A stretch of DNA of 64,000 bases from Burkholderia glumae LMG 2196 = ATCC 33617 (GTDB lineage Bacteria; Pseudomonadota; Gammaproteobacteria; Burkholderiales; Burkholderiaceae). The stretch's first letter is position 1, and each line of letters begins with the position of its first letter. The notes beneath the pieces were generated by a model. That model saw only the letters and a list, made by a program, of their open reading frames with translations. It was not told where the DNA came from and ran no database searches. Below are positions 1-9,520 of this stretch, in pieces. Position numbers and translations under genes: made by a program. The stretch is from positions 3,595,772 to 3,659,771 of the forward strand of contig NZ_CP009435.1 of NCBI RefSeq assembly GCF_000960995.1, in the 5' to 3' direction.

Positions 1-295
1 CGCAGTCGTGGATCACCTGGGCGGTCGGATCGACGGCCCACGGGATCAGGCAGATGGTGGACGGGTCCGGCACGCAGACCATGTCGGGATCGGTCACGCC
101 GGACAGCGAGCCATCCTCGGGATAGTCGCCGGTGACGGTCTGCACCATCACCGCCTGCGGCAGGCGCATCGATTCGCCCGTCTCGAACTTGTTGCGCGGG
201 ATGATCTTGCCGCGCGCAATGCCGGCCATGTCGGGAATGATCGCCTCGACTTCGGTGATCCGGTGCTGCTTCATGAAATCGTCAAGGTCTTGCAT
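1..295 (-). CDS. Glutamine synthetase family protein, N-terminal part (probable gamma-glutamylputrescine synthetase-like)
   Basis: Only the first 98 codons lie in the window; the gene runs off the left edge. The translation begins MQDLDDFMKQHRITEVEAII and continues through an IARGKIIPR segment and a QTVTGDYPED segment, the layout of the N-terminal beta-grasp domain of GlnA/PuuA-type ligases. In this class of enzyme glutamate is joined by ATP to ammonia or, in the Puu pathway, to putrescine. The gene lies 45 bp downstream of a PuuD-like hydrolase on the same strand, with a PuuC-like dehydrogenase diverging beyond it, so a gamma-glutamylputrescine synthetase role is more likely than nitrogen assimilation. 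That is inference from context, because the catalytic half is not visible. Confidence 0.75.
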   Translation of the reverse strand, partial: MQDLDDFMKQHRITEVEAIIPDMAGIARGKIIPRNKFETGESMRLPQAVMVQTVTGDYPEDGSLSGVTDPDMVCVPDPSTICLIPWAVDPTAQVIHDC

Positions 296-340
296 GTCAG
301 CCTCGTTGTGATGGTTGCCCGCGCCCGCGGGCTCGGCCGC

Positions 341-1123
341 CTAGGCCGCTTCGGCTGCTTTGCGCCGGCGGGCTCGGCAGGCCTCGCCGAACGCCGCGAA
401 GATCGCCCGCGACAGCGGGTGCTGCGCGAACTGCCATTCCGGGTGCCACTGCACGCCGAGCACGAAGCCCGGCGCGTCGCGCACGCTCACGGCCTCGATC
501 AGCCCGTCCGGGGCGACCGCCTCGACGAGCAGCCCTTCGCCGAGCCGGTCGATCCCTTGCGCGTGCAACGAATTCACCTGCACCTCGGCCGCGCCGCCGG
601 CCAGCCGCGCGAGCAGCCCGCCCGGCACCAGCCGCACCGCATGCGCGGGACCGTACTGGGCGGCGAGCGGCGCGGTCTTGTCCTCGCGGTGATCGGCCAG
701 GCCGGGCACCTCGTGCAGACGCGGGTGCAGCGTGCCGCCGAAGGTCACGTTCAGTTCCTGCAGGCCGCGGCAGAGCGCGAGCACCGGCACGCCGGCCGCG
801 ATCGCCGCGCGCGCGAGCGGCAGCACGGTGGCGTCGCGCGCCGGGTCGTGCAGCGTGCCGGGCGCGCTGGCGGGGCCGTGGTAGCGCTGCGGCTCGAGAT
901 TCGAGTAGCTGCCGGTCAGCAGCAGCCCGTCGAGCGCGGCGAGCAGGTCGGGAATCGGCTGGCGCTCGCCGAGCGCCGGCAGCACGAACGCGAGCGCGCC
1001 GGCACCGTCGACGACGGCATCGAGGTATTTCTCGCCGGCCGAATGGCTCGGATGCGGCCCGGCCATGCCGCGATCGGCGCTGACGGCCACCACCGGGCGG
1101 CACGACGTTCGAGATCGGCTCAT
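341..1123 (-). CDS. puuD: Gamma-glutamyl-gamma-aminobutyrate hydrolase family protein (class I glutamine amidotransferase)
   Basis: 260 residues from the ATG at 1123; a longer in-frame reading to 1264 adds only an Arg/Ala-rich stretch typical of non-coding high-GC DNA. The class I glutamine amidotransferase triad is visible: nucleophile Cys118 in ALCRGLQELN, then His227 and Glu229 in VQWHPEW. In the Puu pathway this enzyme splits gamma-glutamyl-GABA into glutamate and GABA in the cytoplasm. It is followed 45 bp later by a glutamine-synthetase-family gene and faces the PuuC-like dehydrogenase across a 0.9 kb spacer. The family also includes other gamma-glutamyl hydrolases, so the substrate is inferred from neighbours. 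Confidence 0.82.
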   Translation of the reverse strand: MSRSRTSCRPVVAVSADRGMAGPHPSHSAGEKYLDAVVDGAGALAFVLPALGERQPIPDLLAALDGLLLTGSYSNLEPQRYHGPASAPGTLHDPARDATVLPLARAAIAAGVPVLALCRGLQELNVTFGGTLHPRLHEVPGLADHREDKTAPLAAQYGPAHAVRLVPGGLLARLAGGAAEVQVNSLHAQGIDRLGEGLLVEAVAPDGLIEAVSVRDAPGFVLGVQWHPEWQFAQHPLSRAIFAAFGEACRARRRKAAEAA

Positions 1124-2041
1124 GCCGGCTCCGGTTGGACGTGCGGGCCACCCGCGCGCCACCGCGCCGGACGCGCGCGGGCCGGTGCCAGCGAAGCGGG
1201 TAGCGGATCGGAAAACGACGGCCGCCGAGGCGAGCCGGCGGCCCGCCAGGGCAGGTGCCGGCACGCCTCGCGCGCCGGACAGGCACGACGGGAACGCGCG
1301 AGACAGGCGCTAGGGCAACAGCGAAGCGGCGTGGTACGGGCGCAGCGCGCTGTGGGCGCGGACCGCGCCGACATTGAAGCGGCGCACGCCGCGCCGGGAC
1401 ATGGCGGGCGCGGAATTAGGCAGGCTTGGGCTGGCGCGATACTCGCCGCTGCCGGTTTCGGGGGACTCGACGGCGCGCGGCAGGGCCGCGTCGCGCCTTC
1501 GATCCCGTTTGACCAGGGGGCCTCGGACTCTCACGATCACACTCGACTGACTGTTTAATGTATCGAACGCGTCGAGCGCCGTGGTGAACAAAACTGGCAC
1601 GGTCGCTCGACACGCCGGCTGGCCGTCGGGACCGATCGGAAGGAACGCGCATCGCGCGAGCCGGCGTCATGCGAGCCAGAGTGATCGGCGTGACGACTTG
1701 CTGTCACCAAGCTTAACGGATTTCGAGATGGCGTCAAACGAGTTTCAAAATTCCCGATGCCGTGTTTACCCTGAGGTTCGCGACAGCCGCGCCGCTTAGA
1801 ATATTCAACAGCGCCGCGGGCGGGCGTTCCCTTTCCCGCCGCCCGCCGAGCGCGGGCCGGCGCCGCCCGATCTCGGTCGAAGCCGCCGCCCGGCTGCCCT
1901 GCCGCTTGCGCAATCCGGGCGCCGACGAGCCCTGCGAGTGGATCCCGGCCGGCACGCCGCCGGCCGACTCGAGCCCACGGCACGCCCGCCCGCGCGCCAC
2001 CCCGCGCGCCTGCCGGCGCGCCTGTTCCGAAGGAGCTTCCG
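1124..2041. other. 918-bp divergent intergenic region without a supported gene
   Basis: This lies between the divergent puuD and puuC genes. Open frames across it encode Arg/Ala-rich shadow proteins without motifs. The segment around 1555-1800 is less GC-rich than the rest and is the likeliest place for the two promoters, but I could not pick a convincing -35/-10 pair. Before puuC an AGGAG at 2031-2035 stands six bases from the ATG. Confidence 0.5.
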
Positions 2042-3529
2042 ATGCCGTCCACGCTCGCCTACTGGCAGGATCTCGCCGCGTCGCTGTCGATCGAGGCACG
2101 CGCGTTCATCGACGGCGCATACCGTGACGCCGCGCACGGCCGCCGCTTCGACTGCGTCAGCCCGATCGACGCGCGCCTGCTTGCGCAGGTGGCCGACTGC
2201 GGCGCCGAGGACGTCGACGCGGCCGTGGCCGCCGCACGCCGCGCGTTCGACGGCGGCGGCTGGGCCGGCCTCGCGCCGCGCGAGCGCCGCGCCGTGCTGC
2301 TGCGCTTCGCGGCGGCGCTGCGCGAACACGCCGACGAACTCGCGGTGCTGGAAACGCTCGACGCCGGCAAGCCGATCGCCGACACCAGCTCGGTCGACGT
2401 GCCCGGCGCGGCCTATTGCGTCGAATGGTTCGCCGAGGCGATCGACAAGGTCGGCGGCGAGGTGGCGCCGGTCGACCCGAAGCTGGTGGGCCTCGTCACG
2501 CGCGAGCCGGTGGGCGTGGTGGCCGCGATCGTGCCGTGGAATTTCCCGCTGCTGATGGCGGCCTGGAAATTCGCGCCGGCGCTCGCGGCCGGCAACAGCG
2601 TGGTGCTCAAGCCCTCCGAGAAGTCGCCGCTCACGGCGCTGCGCGTGGCGCAGCTCGCCTTCGAGGCCGGCATCCCGGCCGGCGTGTTCAACGTGGTGCC
2701 GGGCGGCGGCGAGCCGGGCCGGCTGCTCGCGCTGCACCGCGACGTCGATTGCGTGGCGTTCACGGGCTCGACCGCGGTCGGCAAGCAGATCATGCAGTGC
2801 GCGGGCCAATCGAACCTCAAGCGCGTCTGGCTCGAACTCGGCGGCAAGTCGCCGAACCTCGTGCTGCCCGACTGCCCCGATCTCGACCGCGCGGCCGCGG
2901 CGGCAGCCGGCGCGATCTTCTACAACATGGGCGAGATGTGTACGGCCGGCTCGCGCCTGCTCGTGCATCGCGAGATCCGCGACGCGTTCGTGGCGAAGCT
3001 GCTCGACGCCGCCCGGGGCTACCGGCCCGGCAATCCGCTCGACCCGGCCACCTCGATGGGCGCGATCATCGACGCGAAGCAGCTCGACCGCGTGCTCGGC
3101 TACATCGAGACCGGCCGCAGCGAGGCCAGGCTGCTGACGGGCGGCCAGCGCGTGGCGGCGCACCCGGGCGGCTTCTACGTGGAGCCGACCGTGTTCGAGA
3201 CCACCGCCGACGCACGCATTGCGCGCGAGGAAATCTTCGGGCCGGTGCTGTCGCTGATCGTGTTCGACACGCTCGACGAGGCGATCCGGATCGCCAACGA
3301 CAGCGACTACGGGCTCGCCGCGGCGGTCTGGACCGGCAGCCTGACGACCGCGCACGAGGCGGCGCGGCGGCTCCGCGCCGGTACGGTCTGGGTCAACTGC
3401 TACGACGAGGGCGGCGACATGAACTTTCCGTTCGGCGGCTACCGGCAGTCCGGCAACGGCCGGGACAAGTCGCTGCACGCGCTCGAAAAATACACCGAGC
3501 TGAAATCGACGCTGATCCGGCTGCGCTGA
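2042..3529 (+). CDS. puuC: Aldehyde dehydrogenase, gamma-glutamyl-gamma-aminobutyraldehyde dehydrogenase type
   Basis: 495 residues, the normal length for an NAD(P)-dependent aldehyde dehydrogenase. PWNFP is at 165-169 and the cofactor-binding Lys190 follows. The general base is Glu265 in LELGGKS and the nucleophile is Cys300 in MGEMCTAGS; EIFGPV sits near the C-terminus. The start has a good AGGAG at six bases. PuuC-type enzymes oxidise gamma-glutamyl-gamma-aminobutyraldehyde from putrescine. The divergent hydrolase and glutamine-synthetase-family genes support that substrate, though related enzymes accept betaine aldehyde or other aminoaldehydes. It converges with the end of the hut operon, 55 bp away. 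Confidence 0.85.
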   Translation: MPSTLAYWQDLAASLSIEARAFIDGAYRDAAHGRRFDCVSPIDARLLAQVADCGAEDVDAAVAAARRAFDGGGWAGLAPRERRAVLLRFAAALREHADELAVLETLDAGKPIADTSSVDVPGAAYCVEWFAEAIDKVGGEVAPVDPKLVGLVTREPVGVVAAIVPWNFPLLMAAWKFAPALAAGNSVVLKPSEKSPLTALRVAQLAFEAGIPAGVFNVVPGGGEPGRLLALHRDVDCVAFTGSTAVGKQIMQCAGQSNLKRVWLELGGKSPNLVLPDCPDLDRAAAAAAGAIFYNMGEMCTAGSRLLVHREIRDAFVAKLLDAARGYRPGNPLDPATSMGAIIDAKQLDRVLGYIETGRSEARLLTGGQRVAAHPGGFYVEPTVFETTADARIAREEIFGPVLSLIVFDTLDEAIRIANDSDYGLAAAVWTGSLTTAHEAARRLRAGTVWVNCYDEGGDMNFPFGGYRQSGNGRDKSLHALEKYTELKSTLIRLR

Positions 3530-3584
3530 GGCCGGCGCCGGCGGCGCGCCTCGCGCGGCTGGCGCCCACGCGCTCAGCCGCCGC

Positions 3585-4388
3585 TCAACGATAGGCGAGC
3601 GCCGTCGTCACGAGCGTTTCGAGCAGCGGGCCGACCCGCTCGGCCTTGCGCTCGTCGTAGGCATAGGGGCGCGTTTCTTCCATGTAGGTGATCTGCGCGA
3701 GTTCGAGCTGGACCGCATCGACGTTCGCCTGCGGCGCGCCGTATTCGCGCGTGATGTAGCCGCCCTTGAAGCGGCCGTTCGCCACCGCCGTATAAGCGCC
3801 GTGCTTGCGCACCACCTCGGCCAGCGCCTCGCCGAGGCCGGGCGCCGCGCTCGCGCCGTTGGCGGTGCCGAAGTTGAAGTCCGGCAGGCGCCCGTCGAAG
3901 AAGCGCGGCACCCGGGAGCGGATCGAATGCGCCTCCCACAACAGCACGCGGCCGTGCTCGGCCGCCAGCCGCGCGATTTCGCCGCGCAGCGCGTCGTGGT
4001 ACGGGCGCCAGTAACGGTCGCGGCGCCGCGCGATCTCGGCCGCGTCGGGCGCGCCGCCGTGCGGATAGAGCGGCGCCTTGTCGAAGGTGTCGACCGGCAC
4101 GAGCCCGGTGGTGTCCTGCCCCGGGTAGAGGTTCGCGTCGTCGGGCGGCCGGTTCAGGTCCACCACGTAACGCGCGTGCGAGGGCACCAGCATCGAGCCG
4201 CCGAGCGCGCGCACGAAGCCGTAGAGCCGTTCGAGATGCCAGTCGCAGTCGTCGACGTGGCGCGCGACGGGCGTCATGCCGCGCGCGATGTCGTCGGGCA
4301 GATGGGTGCCCGCGTGCGGGATCGACACGACGAGCGGCATGCTGCCGCGATGCAGGGTAAAGACGGCCGGTTGGTCCGCTGAGTTCAT
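3585..4388 (-). CDS. hutG: N-formylglutamate deformylase
   Basis: 267 residues, last gene of the hut operon. HutG hydrolyses N-formylglutamate to glutamate and formate, the closing step of the five-step histidine route. Family hallmarks are the early VSIPHAGTHLP stretch, DDCDWHLERLYG, DLNRPPDDANLYPG and the metal-site segment LLWEAHSIRSRVPR. It starts 60 bp after hutF, which makes its substrate. The presence of hutF and hutG, without a formiminoglutamase, defines the deiminase/deformylase branch of histidine degradation. Confidence 0.95.
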   Translation of the reverse strand: MNSADQPAVFTLHRGSMPLVVSIPHAGTHLPDDIARGMTPVARHVDDCDWHLERLYGFVRALGGSMLVPSHARYVVDLNRPPDDANLYPGQDTTGLVPVDTFDKAPLYPHGGAPDAAEIARRRDRYWRPYHDALRGEIARLAAEHGRVLLWEAHSIRSRVPRFFDGRLPDFNFGTANGASAAPGLGEALAEVVRKHGAYTAVANGRFKGGYITREYGAPQANVDAVQLELAQITYMEETRPYAYDERKAERVGPLLETLVTTALAYR

Positions 4389-4448
4389 CGTTCGAGGTCC
4401 TGTCGAGGAATCGAGAGGTGGAGGGTGACGATTGGCGAGCCGCGCCGC

Positions 4449-5825
4449 TCAGCGCAGCAGTTGCGCGAGCGCGCGGCGGTAGCCCGCGTAGGCGGCCGCC
4501 TCGTCGCGATGGCGGCGCGCCTCCACCACGCGCTCGCCGCCCGTGTAGACGTCGAGCACCGGCGTCTCGCCGTGCTCGGCGAACACCGCGCCGGACAGCC
4601 AGTGCTCGCTGCCGCGCTCGACGAGCGAGGGATGGTCCGGATCGAACACGATCCAGTCGGCGCGGCAGCCGGCGCGCAGCGCGCCGACCGCACGGCCACT
4701 CGCGCGCGCGCCGCCGGCGAGCGCGGCTGCGAACAGCCGGTCGGCCACGCGCGGCTCGTGCGCGCCCGCCAGCACGTTGCGTTCGCGGCGCGCAAGCCGC
4801 TGGCCGTATTCGAGCAGGCGCAGCTCGGCGCGCCAGTCCACGCTGGCGTGGCTGTCCGAACCGACGCCGAGCGCGCCGCCGCGCGCGAGGTAATCGGCGG
4901 CCGGGAACAGGCCGTCGCCGAGATTCGCCTCGGTGGTCAAGCACAGCCCCGCCACGGCACCGCTCGCCGCCAGCGCGGCGGTTTCGGCCGCGTCGACGTG
5001 GGTGGCGTGCACGAGGCACCAGCGCGCGTCCACCGCGAAGCGCTCGAGCAGCAGCTGCACCGGCCGCCGGCCCGTGCTGCGCAGGCAGTCGTCCACCTCG
5101 GCGGTCTGCTCGGCAACGTGGATATGAACCGGCGCGTCGGCGGGCAGGCCTGCGAGCAGCGCGTGCAGGCCGGGCTCGGACACGGCACGCAGCGAGTGCG
5201 GCGCGACTCCGTAGCGCAGGCCCGCGTGCTCGGGCGCCGCCGAGCGCAGCGCCTCGAGCAGCGCGAGCAGGCCGTCGGTCGAGTGGATGAAGCGGCGCTG
5301 ATCGTCGCGCGGCGGCTGCTCGCCGAAGCCGCTGTACTGATAGGCCACCGGCAGCATCGTGATGCCGATCCCGGCCTCGCCGGCCGCATCCACCACGCGC
5401 CGCGCCAGCTCCTCGTGACGCGCATAGCGCGTGCCGTCCTGCGCGTGATGCACGTAATGGAATTCGCAGACCGAGGTGTAGCCGCACTTCAGCATCTCGA
5501 CGTAGAGCCAGCGCGCAATCGCGGCCAGCGACTCGGGCGTGATCCTCAGCGCGAAGCGATACATCAGGTCGCGCCAGCTCCAGAAGCTGTCGGACGCGGT
5601 GGCGCGGTACTCGGTCAGCCCCGCCATCGCGCGCTGGAACGCATGCGAATGCAGGTTCGGCATGCCTGGCGCGAGCGGGCCGCGAGCACGCGCGGCGCCG
5701 GGCGGGCAGGCGGCGCCGGCACGCACCTCGCGCAGCACGCCCTGCGCGTCCCAGCTCAGCAGCACGTCGCGCTGCCAGCCGTCCGGCAGGAGTGCATGAT
5801 CGGCAAACAGCATGGCCTGTTTCAT
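4449..5825 (-). CDS. hutF: Formimidoylglutamate deiminase
   Basis: 458 residues, the expected size for HutF. It is an amidohydrolase-superfamily zinc enzyme that turns N-formimino-L-glutamate into N-formyl-L-glutamate and ammonia. The metal-binding HSH lies in GMPNLHSHAFQRAMAG, later histidines are in HIHVAEQTAEVDDC and LVHATHVDAAE, and a catalytic-type Asp is in GVGSDSHASV. It sits 52 bp after hutI, whose product it uses, and 60 bp before hutG. Confidence 0.95.
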   Translation of the reverse strand: MKQAMLFADHALLPDGWQRDVLLSWDAQGVLREVRAGAACPPGAARARGPLAPGMPNLHSHAFQRAMAGLTEYRATASDSFWSWRDLMYRFALRITPESLAAIARWLYVEMLKCGYTSVCEFHYVHHAQDGTRYARHEELARRVVDAAGEAGIGITMLPVAYQYSGFGEQPPRDDQRRFIHSTDGLLALLEALRSAAPEHAGLRYGVAPHSLRAVSEPGLHALLAGLPADAPVHIHVAEQTAEVDDCLRSTGRRPVQLLLERFAVDARWCLVHATHVDAAETAALAASGAVAGLCLTTEANLGDGLFPAADYLARGGALGVGSDSHASVDWRAELRLLEYGQRLARRERNVLAGAHEPRVADRLFAAALAGGARASGRAVGALRAGCRADWIVFDPDHPSLVERGSEHWLSGAVFAEHGETPVLDVYTGGERVVEARRHRDEAAAYAGYRRALAQLLR

Positions 5826-5877
5826 CGTGTCGGGTTCCGTTCGAAATGGGTGGCTGCGGGCATGCTCGCCGCGCCCG

Positions 5878-7101
5878 TCAGGCGGCCTCGCGGCGGAACA
5901 CCGTCGCCCCGCGCTTGACCACGCGCGCGCAAAGCGGCCGGCCGAACCAGTAGGCGAGTTCGGCGAGCGAGGCCACCGGCCATACCGCGAAATCGGCGGC
6001 GCGGCCGGCGGCGAGCAGGCCGTGGCGGTCGGCGCGGCCGAGCGCGGCCGCCGCGTGTCGCGTCACGCCGAGCAGCACTTCGGGAACCGTCATGCGAAAC
6101 AGCGTGCAGCCCAGGTTCATGGTCAGCAGCAGCGAGTTGAGCGGCGAGGTGCCGGGGTTGTGGTCGGTGGCGATCGCGATCGGCACGTCGTGCCGGCGCA
6201 GCAGTTCGAGCGGCGGCAGCTGCGTCTCGCGGATGAAGTAGTAGGCGCCGGGCAGCAGCACGGCCACCGTGCCGGCCGCCTTCATCGCGATCACGCCGGC
6301 CTCGTCGAGATATTCGAGGTGGTCGGCCGACAGCGCGCGGTAGCTCGCGGCCAGCGCGCTGCCGCCCGCGTTCGACAACTGCTCGGCATGCATCTTCACC
6401 GGCAGCCCGTGGGCCAGCGCCGCGTCGAACACGCGCCGGCTCTGGTCCAGCGAGAAGCCGATCCGCTCGCAGAACACGTCCACGGCATCGACGAGCCCCT
6501 CGGCCGCGAGCGCCGGCAGCATGGTGTCGCAGACCAGCGTGATGTAGTCGTCGGCGCGGCCCGCGTATTCGGGCGGCAGCGCATGCGCACCGAGGAAGGT
6601 GGTGCAGACCTCGACCGGGAACGCCTCGCCGAGCCGGCGCGCGACGCGCAGCATCTTGCGCTCGGCCTCGAGGTCGAGCCCGTAGCCGGACTTGATCTCG
6701 ATCGCGGTCACGCCCTCGGCCAGCAGCGGCCGCAGCCGCGAGGCCGCCTGCGCGAACAGCGCGGCCTCGTCGGCTGCGCGCGTGGCGCGCACCGTCGAGA
6801 CGATTCCGCCGCCCGCGCGCGCCACGTCTTCGTAGCTGGCGCCCGCCAGCCGCAGCGCGAATTCGTCGGCGCGCTGGCCGCCGTAGACGAGGTGCGTGTG
6901 GCAATCCACCAGGCCGGGCGTGACCCAGGCGCCGCCGAGGCTTTCGCGCGACCAGCCCGCGTAGGCGGCCGGCAGCTCGGCCCGCGCGCCGAGCCAGGCG
7001 ATCGTGCCGCTGGCGTCCACGGCGAGCGCCGCGTCGGCGAGCGTCTCGCGCGGGTCGCCCGCGGCGCACAGATTGAGGTGATGCCAGACGGTAGGAGTCA
7101 T
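5878..7101 (-). CDS. hutI: Imidazolonepropionase
   Basis: 407 residues. HutI opens the ring of 4-imidazolone-5-propionate to give N-formimino-L-glutamate. Visible amidohydrolase features are the metal-binding HTH in LVDCHTHLVYGG, the substrate/metal His in PVKMHAEQLSNAGG and ATDHNPGTSP near residue 320. The ATG lies four bases after the hutD stop, so the two are probably translationally coupled. Confidence 0.96.
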   Translation of the reverse strand: MTPTVWHHLNLCAAGDPRETLADAALAVDASGTIAWLGARAELPAAYAGWSRESLGGAWVTPGLVDCHTHLVYGGQRADEFALRLAGASYEDVARAGGGIVSTVRATRAADEAALFAQAASRLRPLLAEGVTAIEIKSGYGLDLEAERKMLRVARRLGEAFPVEVCTTFLGAHALPPEYAGRADDYITLVCDTMLPALAAEGLVDAVDVFCERIGFSLDQSRRVFDAALAHGLPVKMHAEQLSNAGGSALAASYRALSADHLEYLDEAGVIAMKAAGTVAVLLPGAYYFIRETQLPPLELLRRHDVPIAIATDHNPGTSPLNSLLLTMNLGCTLFRMTVPEVLLGVTRHAAAALGRADRHGLLAAGRAADFAVWPVASLAELAYWFGRPLCARVVKRGATVFRREAA

Positions 7102-7105
7102 CGGT

Positions 7106-7747
7106 TCATGCGGCCGCCGCGGCCGCCCTCGGTGTCAGTTCGATACAGAGCAGCGCGCCCTCGCCGCGCACCGTGCCGGTGATGCGGCCGCCCACGCCGG
7201 CCCCGGCATGCGCGTCGACGCGCAGCGTGTCGAGCGCGCCGAGCGTGACGGCCCCGGCGCCGTCGAGCGCGACGCTCGGCGCCCCGCACGCGCAGAACAG
7301 CAGCAGCGTGGGCGCGTCCGAGGCGATCGCGCCGCCCTCGCCGAGTACCGACACGCGGCCGCTAATCACGGCGCGGCGCGTCATCAGGTTGAAGTCGCGC
7401 GTCGGGCCGTCGGCCAGCTCGGCCGAGAGCGGCGTCTCGCCGGCGAACGCGAGGTGCTCGAGCGGCGCGGCCAGCACCTGCCGTGCGCCGTTCCCGTCCA
7501 CCAGCGTCATGCCGGCGCCCGACAGCAGCACCAGCGTGCGATCGACGCCGGGAAAGCGCGAGAACGGCCCGGGCTGCGCCACGTCGGCCACGCTCACGCG
7601 CCACGCGAACGCATCGAGCGAGGCGCCGGGCGGCTCGGCGGCGATCTCGCGCGTCACGCCGCCGCCGTTCTTCCAGGGCGCGGCGACGAGTCGATCCGCG
7701 CGGATCAGCGACAGGCGCGCTGCCAGGCCCATCGACATGGCGCTCAA
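7106..7747 (-). CDS. hutD: HutD family protein
   Basis: 213 residues. Characteristic HutD segments are APWKNGGGVTREIA near residue 25 and a cupin-like core including PFSRFPGVDRTL. HutD is a bicupin fold protein. In Pseudomonas it has been proposed to limit hut expression, possibly by binding formylglutamate, but its biochemical role is unsettled. Its start overlaps the hutU stop by four bases (ATGA) and its stop is four bases from hutI. Confidence 0.93.
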   Translation of the reverse strand: MSAMSMGLAARLSLIRADRLVAAPWKNGGGVTREIAAEPPGASLDAFAWRVSVADVAQPGPFSRFPGVDRTLVLLSGAGMTLVDGNGARQVLAAPLEHLAFAGETPLSAELADGPTRDFNLMTRRAVISGRVSVLGEGGAIASDAPTLLLFCACGAPSVALDGAGAVTLGALDTLRVDAHAGAGVGGRITGTVRGEGALLCIELTPRAAAAAA

Positions 7748-9432
7748 CGCCCCAGCATCGGCAGCTTGAGACCGGCCTCGCGCGCGGTGCGCTGCGCGAG
7801 TTCATAGCCGGCATCGGCATGGCGCATCACCCCCGTGGCCGGATCGTTGAACAGCACGCGGCCCAGCCGCTCGTGCGCCGCCTCGCTGCCGTCCGCCACG
7901 ATCACCACGCCCGCGTGCTGCGAAAAGCCCATCCCCACCCCGCCGCCGTGGTGCAGCGACACCCAGGTCGCCCCGCCCGCCGTGTTCAGCAGCGCGTTCA
8001 ACAGCGGCCAGTCGCTAACCGCGTCCGAGCCGTCCTTCATCGCTTCCGTCTCCCGGTTCGGGCTCGCCACCGACCCCGTGTCCAGGTGGTCCCGGCCGAT
8101 CACGATCGGCGCCTTCAGCTCGCCGCGCCTCACCATCTCGTTGAACGCCTGCCCCAGGCGATAGCGATCCTTCACCCCCACCCAGCAGATCCGCGCCGGC
8201 AGCCCCTGGAACGCGATCCGCTCGCGCGCCATGTCGAGCCAGTTGTGCAGGTGCGCATCGTCGGGAATCAGCTCCTTGACCTTCGCGTCGGTCTTGTAGA
8301 TGTCCTCCGGGTCCCCCGACAGCGCCACCCAGCGGAACGGCCCCTTGCCCTCGCAGAACAGCGGCCGGATATAGGCCGGCACGAAGCCCGGAAAGTCGAA
8401 CGCGTTGGCCACGCCCATTTCCAGCGCCATCTGGCGGATGTTGTTGCCGTAGTCGAGCGTGGCCGCGCCGCGCTGCTGCAGCGTCAGCATCGCCTGCACC
8501 TGGCGGGCCATCGACTGCTTGGCCGGCACAACGATGCCCTGCGGATCGACCTTGCGCGCCTCCTGCCACTGCGCCACGCTCCAGCCCTGCGGCAGGTAGC
8601 CGTTCACCGGATCGTGCGCGCTCGTCTGGTCCGTCACGCAGTCCGGCGTGATGCCGCGCGCCACGACCTCGGCAAACACGTCGGCCGCGTTGCCGACGAG
8701 GCCGATCGACACCGGCCGGCCGCCGCGCTTCGCCTCGTCGAGCAGCGCGAGCGCCTCGTCCAGGCTGCGCGCCTTCTTGTCCACATAGCGCGTCTTCAGG
8801 CGGAAATCGATCCGCGACTCGTCGCACTCCACCGCGATCATCGAGAAGCCCGCCATGGTGGCCGCGAGCGGCTGCGCGCCGCCCATCCCGCCCAGTCCCC
8901 CGGTCAGGATCCAGCGGCCCGACGGATCGCCGTGGAAATGCTGGTTGGCCACCGAGAAGAAGGTTTCGTAGGTGCCCTGCACGATCCCCTGGCTGCCGAT
9001 GTAGATCCAGCTGCCCGCCGTCATCTGGCCATACATCATCAGGCCCTGGCGGTCGAGTTCGTTGAAGTGGTCCCAGTTGGCCCAGTGCGGCACCAGGTTC
9101 GAGTTCGCCAGCAGTACGCGCGGCGCGTCGGGATGGGTGCGGAACACGCCGACCGGCTTGCCCGACTGGATCAGCAGCGTTTCGTTCTCCTCGAGCGCCT
9201 TCAGCGAGGCGAGGATCTGGTCGAAGCATGCCCAGTCGCGCGCGGCGCGGCCGATGCCGCCGTACACCACCAGCGCGTGCGGATGCTCGGCCACCTCGGC
9301 GTCGAGGTTGTTCTGCAGCATCCGGTAGGCGGCCTCGGCCAGCCAGGTCTTGCAGGTCTTCTCGGCACCGCGCGGCGCGCGGATCACGCGCGTCGGGTCC
9401 AGACGCGGATCGATGTGGTTCGGATGGTTCAT
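7744..9432 (-). CDS. hutU: Urocanate hydratase
   Basis: 562 residues, normal for the family. It hydrates urocanate to imidazolonepropionate with a tightly bound NAD as electrophile. The glycine-rich GGLGGMGGAQP around residue 180 and CVTDQTSAHDP around residue 265 are strong urocanase signatures, and the segment YGNNIRQMALE is also conserved. It is the third gene of the operon, 88 bp after hutC and overlapping hutD. Confidence 0.97.
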   Translation of the reverse strand: MNHPNHIDPRLDPTRVIRAPRGAEKTCKTWLAEAAYRMLQNNLDAEVAEHPHALVVYGGIGRAARDWACFDQILASLKALEENETLLIQSGKPVGVFRTHPDAPRVLLANSNLVPHWANWDHFNELDRQGLMMYGQMTAGSWIYIGSQGIVQGTYETFFSVANQHFHGDPSGRWILTGGLGGMGGAQPLAATMAGFSMIAVECDESRIDFRLKTRYVDKKARSLDEALALLDEAKRGGRPVSIGLVGNAADVFAEVVARGITPDCVTDQTSAHDPVNGYLPQGWSVAQWQEARKVDPQGIVVPAKQSMARQVQAMLTLQQRGAATLDYGNNIRQMALEMGVANAFDFPGFVPAYIRPLFCEGKGPFRWVALSGDPEDIYKTDAKVKELIPDDAHLHNWLDMARERIAFQGLPARICWVGVKDRYRLGQAFNEMVRRGELKAPIVIGRDHLDTGSVASPNRETEAMKDGSDAVSDWPLLNALLNTAGGATWVSLHHGGGVGMGFSQHAGVVIVADGSEAAHERLGRVLFNDPATGVMRHADAGYELAQRTAREAGLKLPMLGR

Positions 9433-9520
9433 GGTCGACGGCGCTCCAGGGAAATATAGGGATACGTGACGGCCACCCCGGCCGGCGTGCCGCGAGGCTC
9501 GCCGGCCGGGGTGTGCCGGT

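Noticed and set aside
8..1558. A 516-codon plus-strand frame at the left edge
   Set aside because: It mirrors the glutamine-synthetase-family and PuuD genes on the other strand and has no motif or conserved composition.
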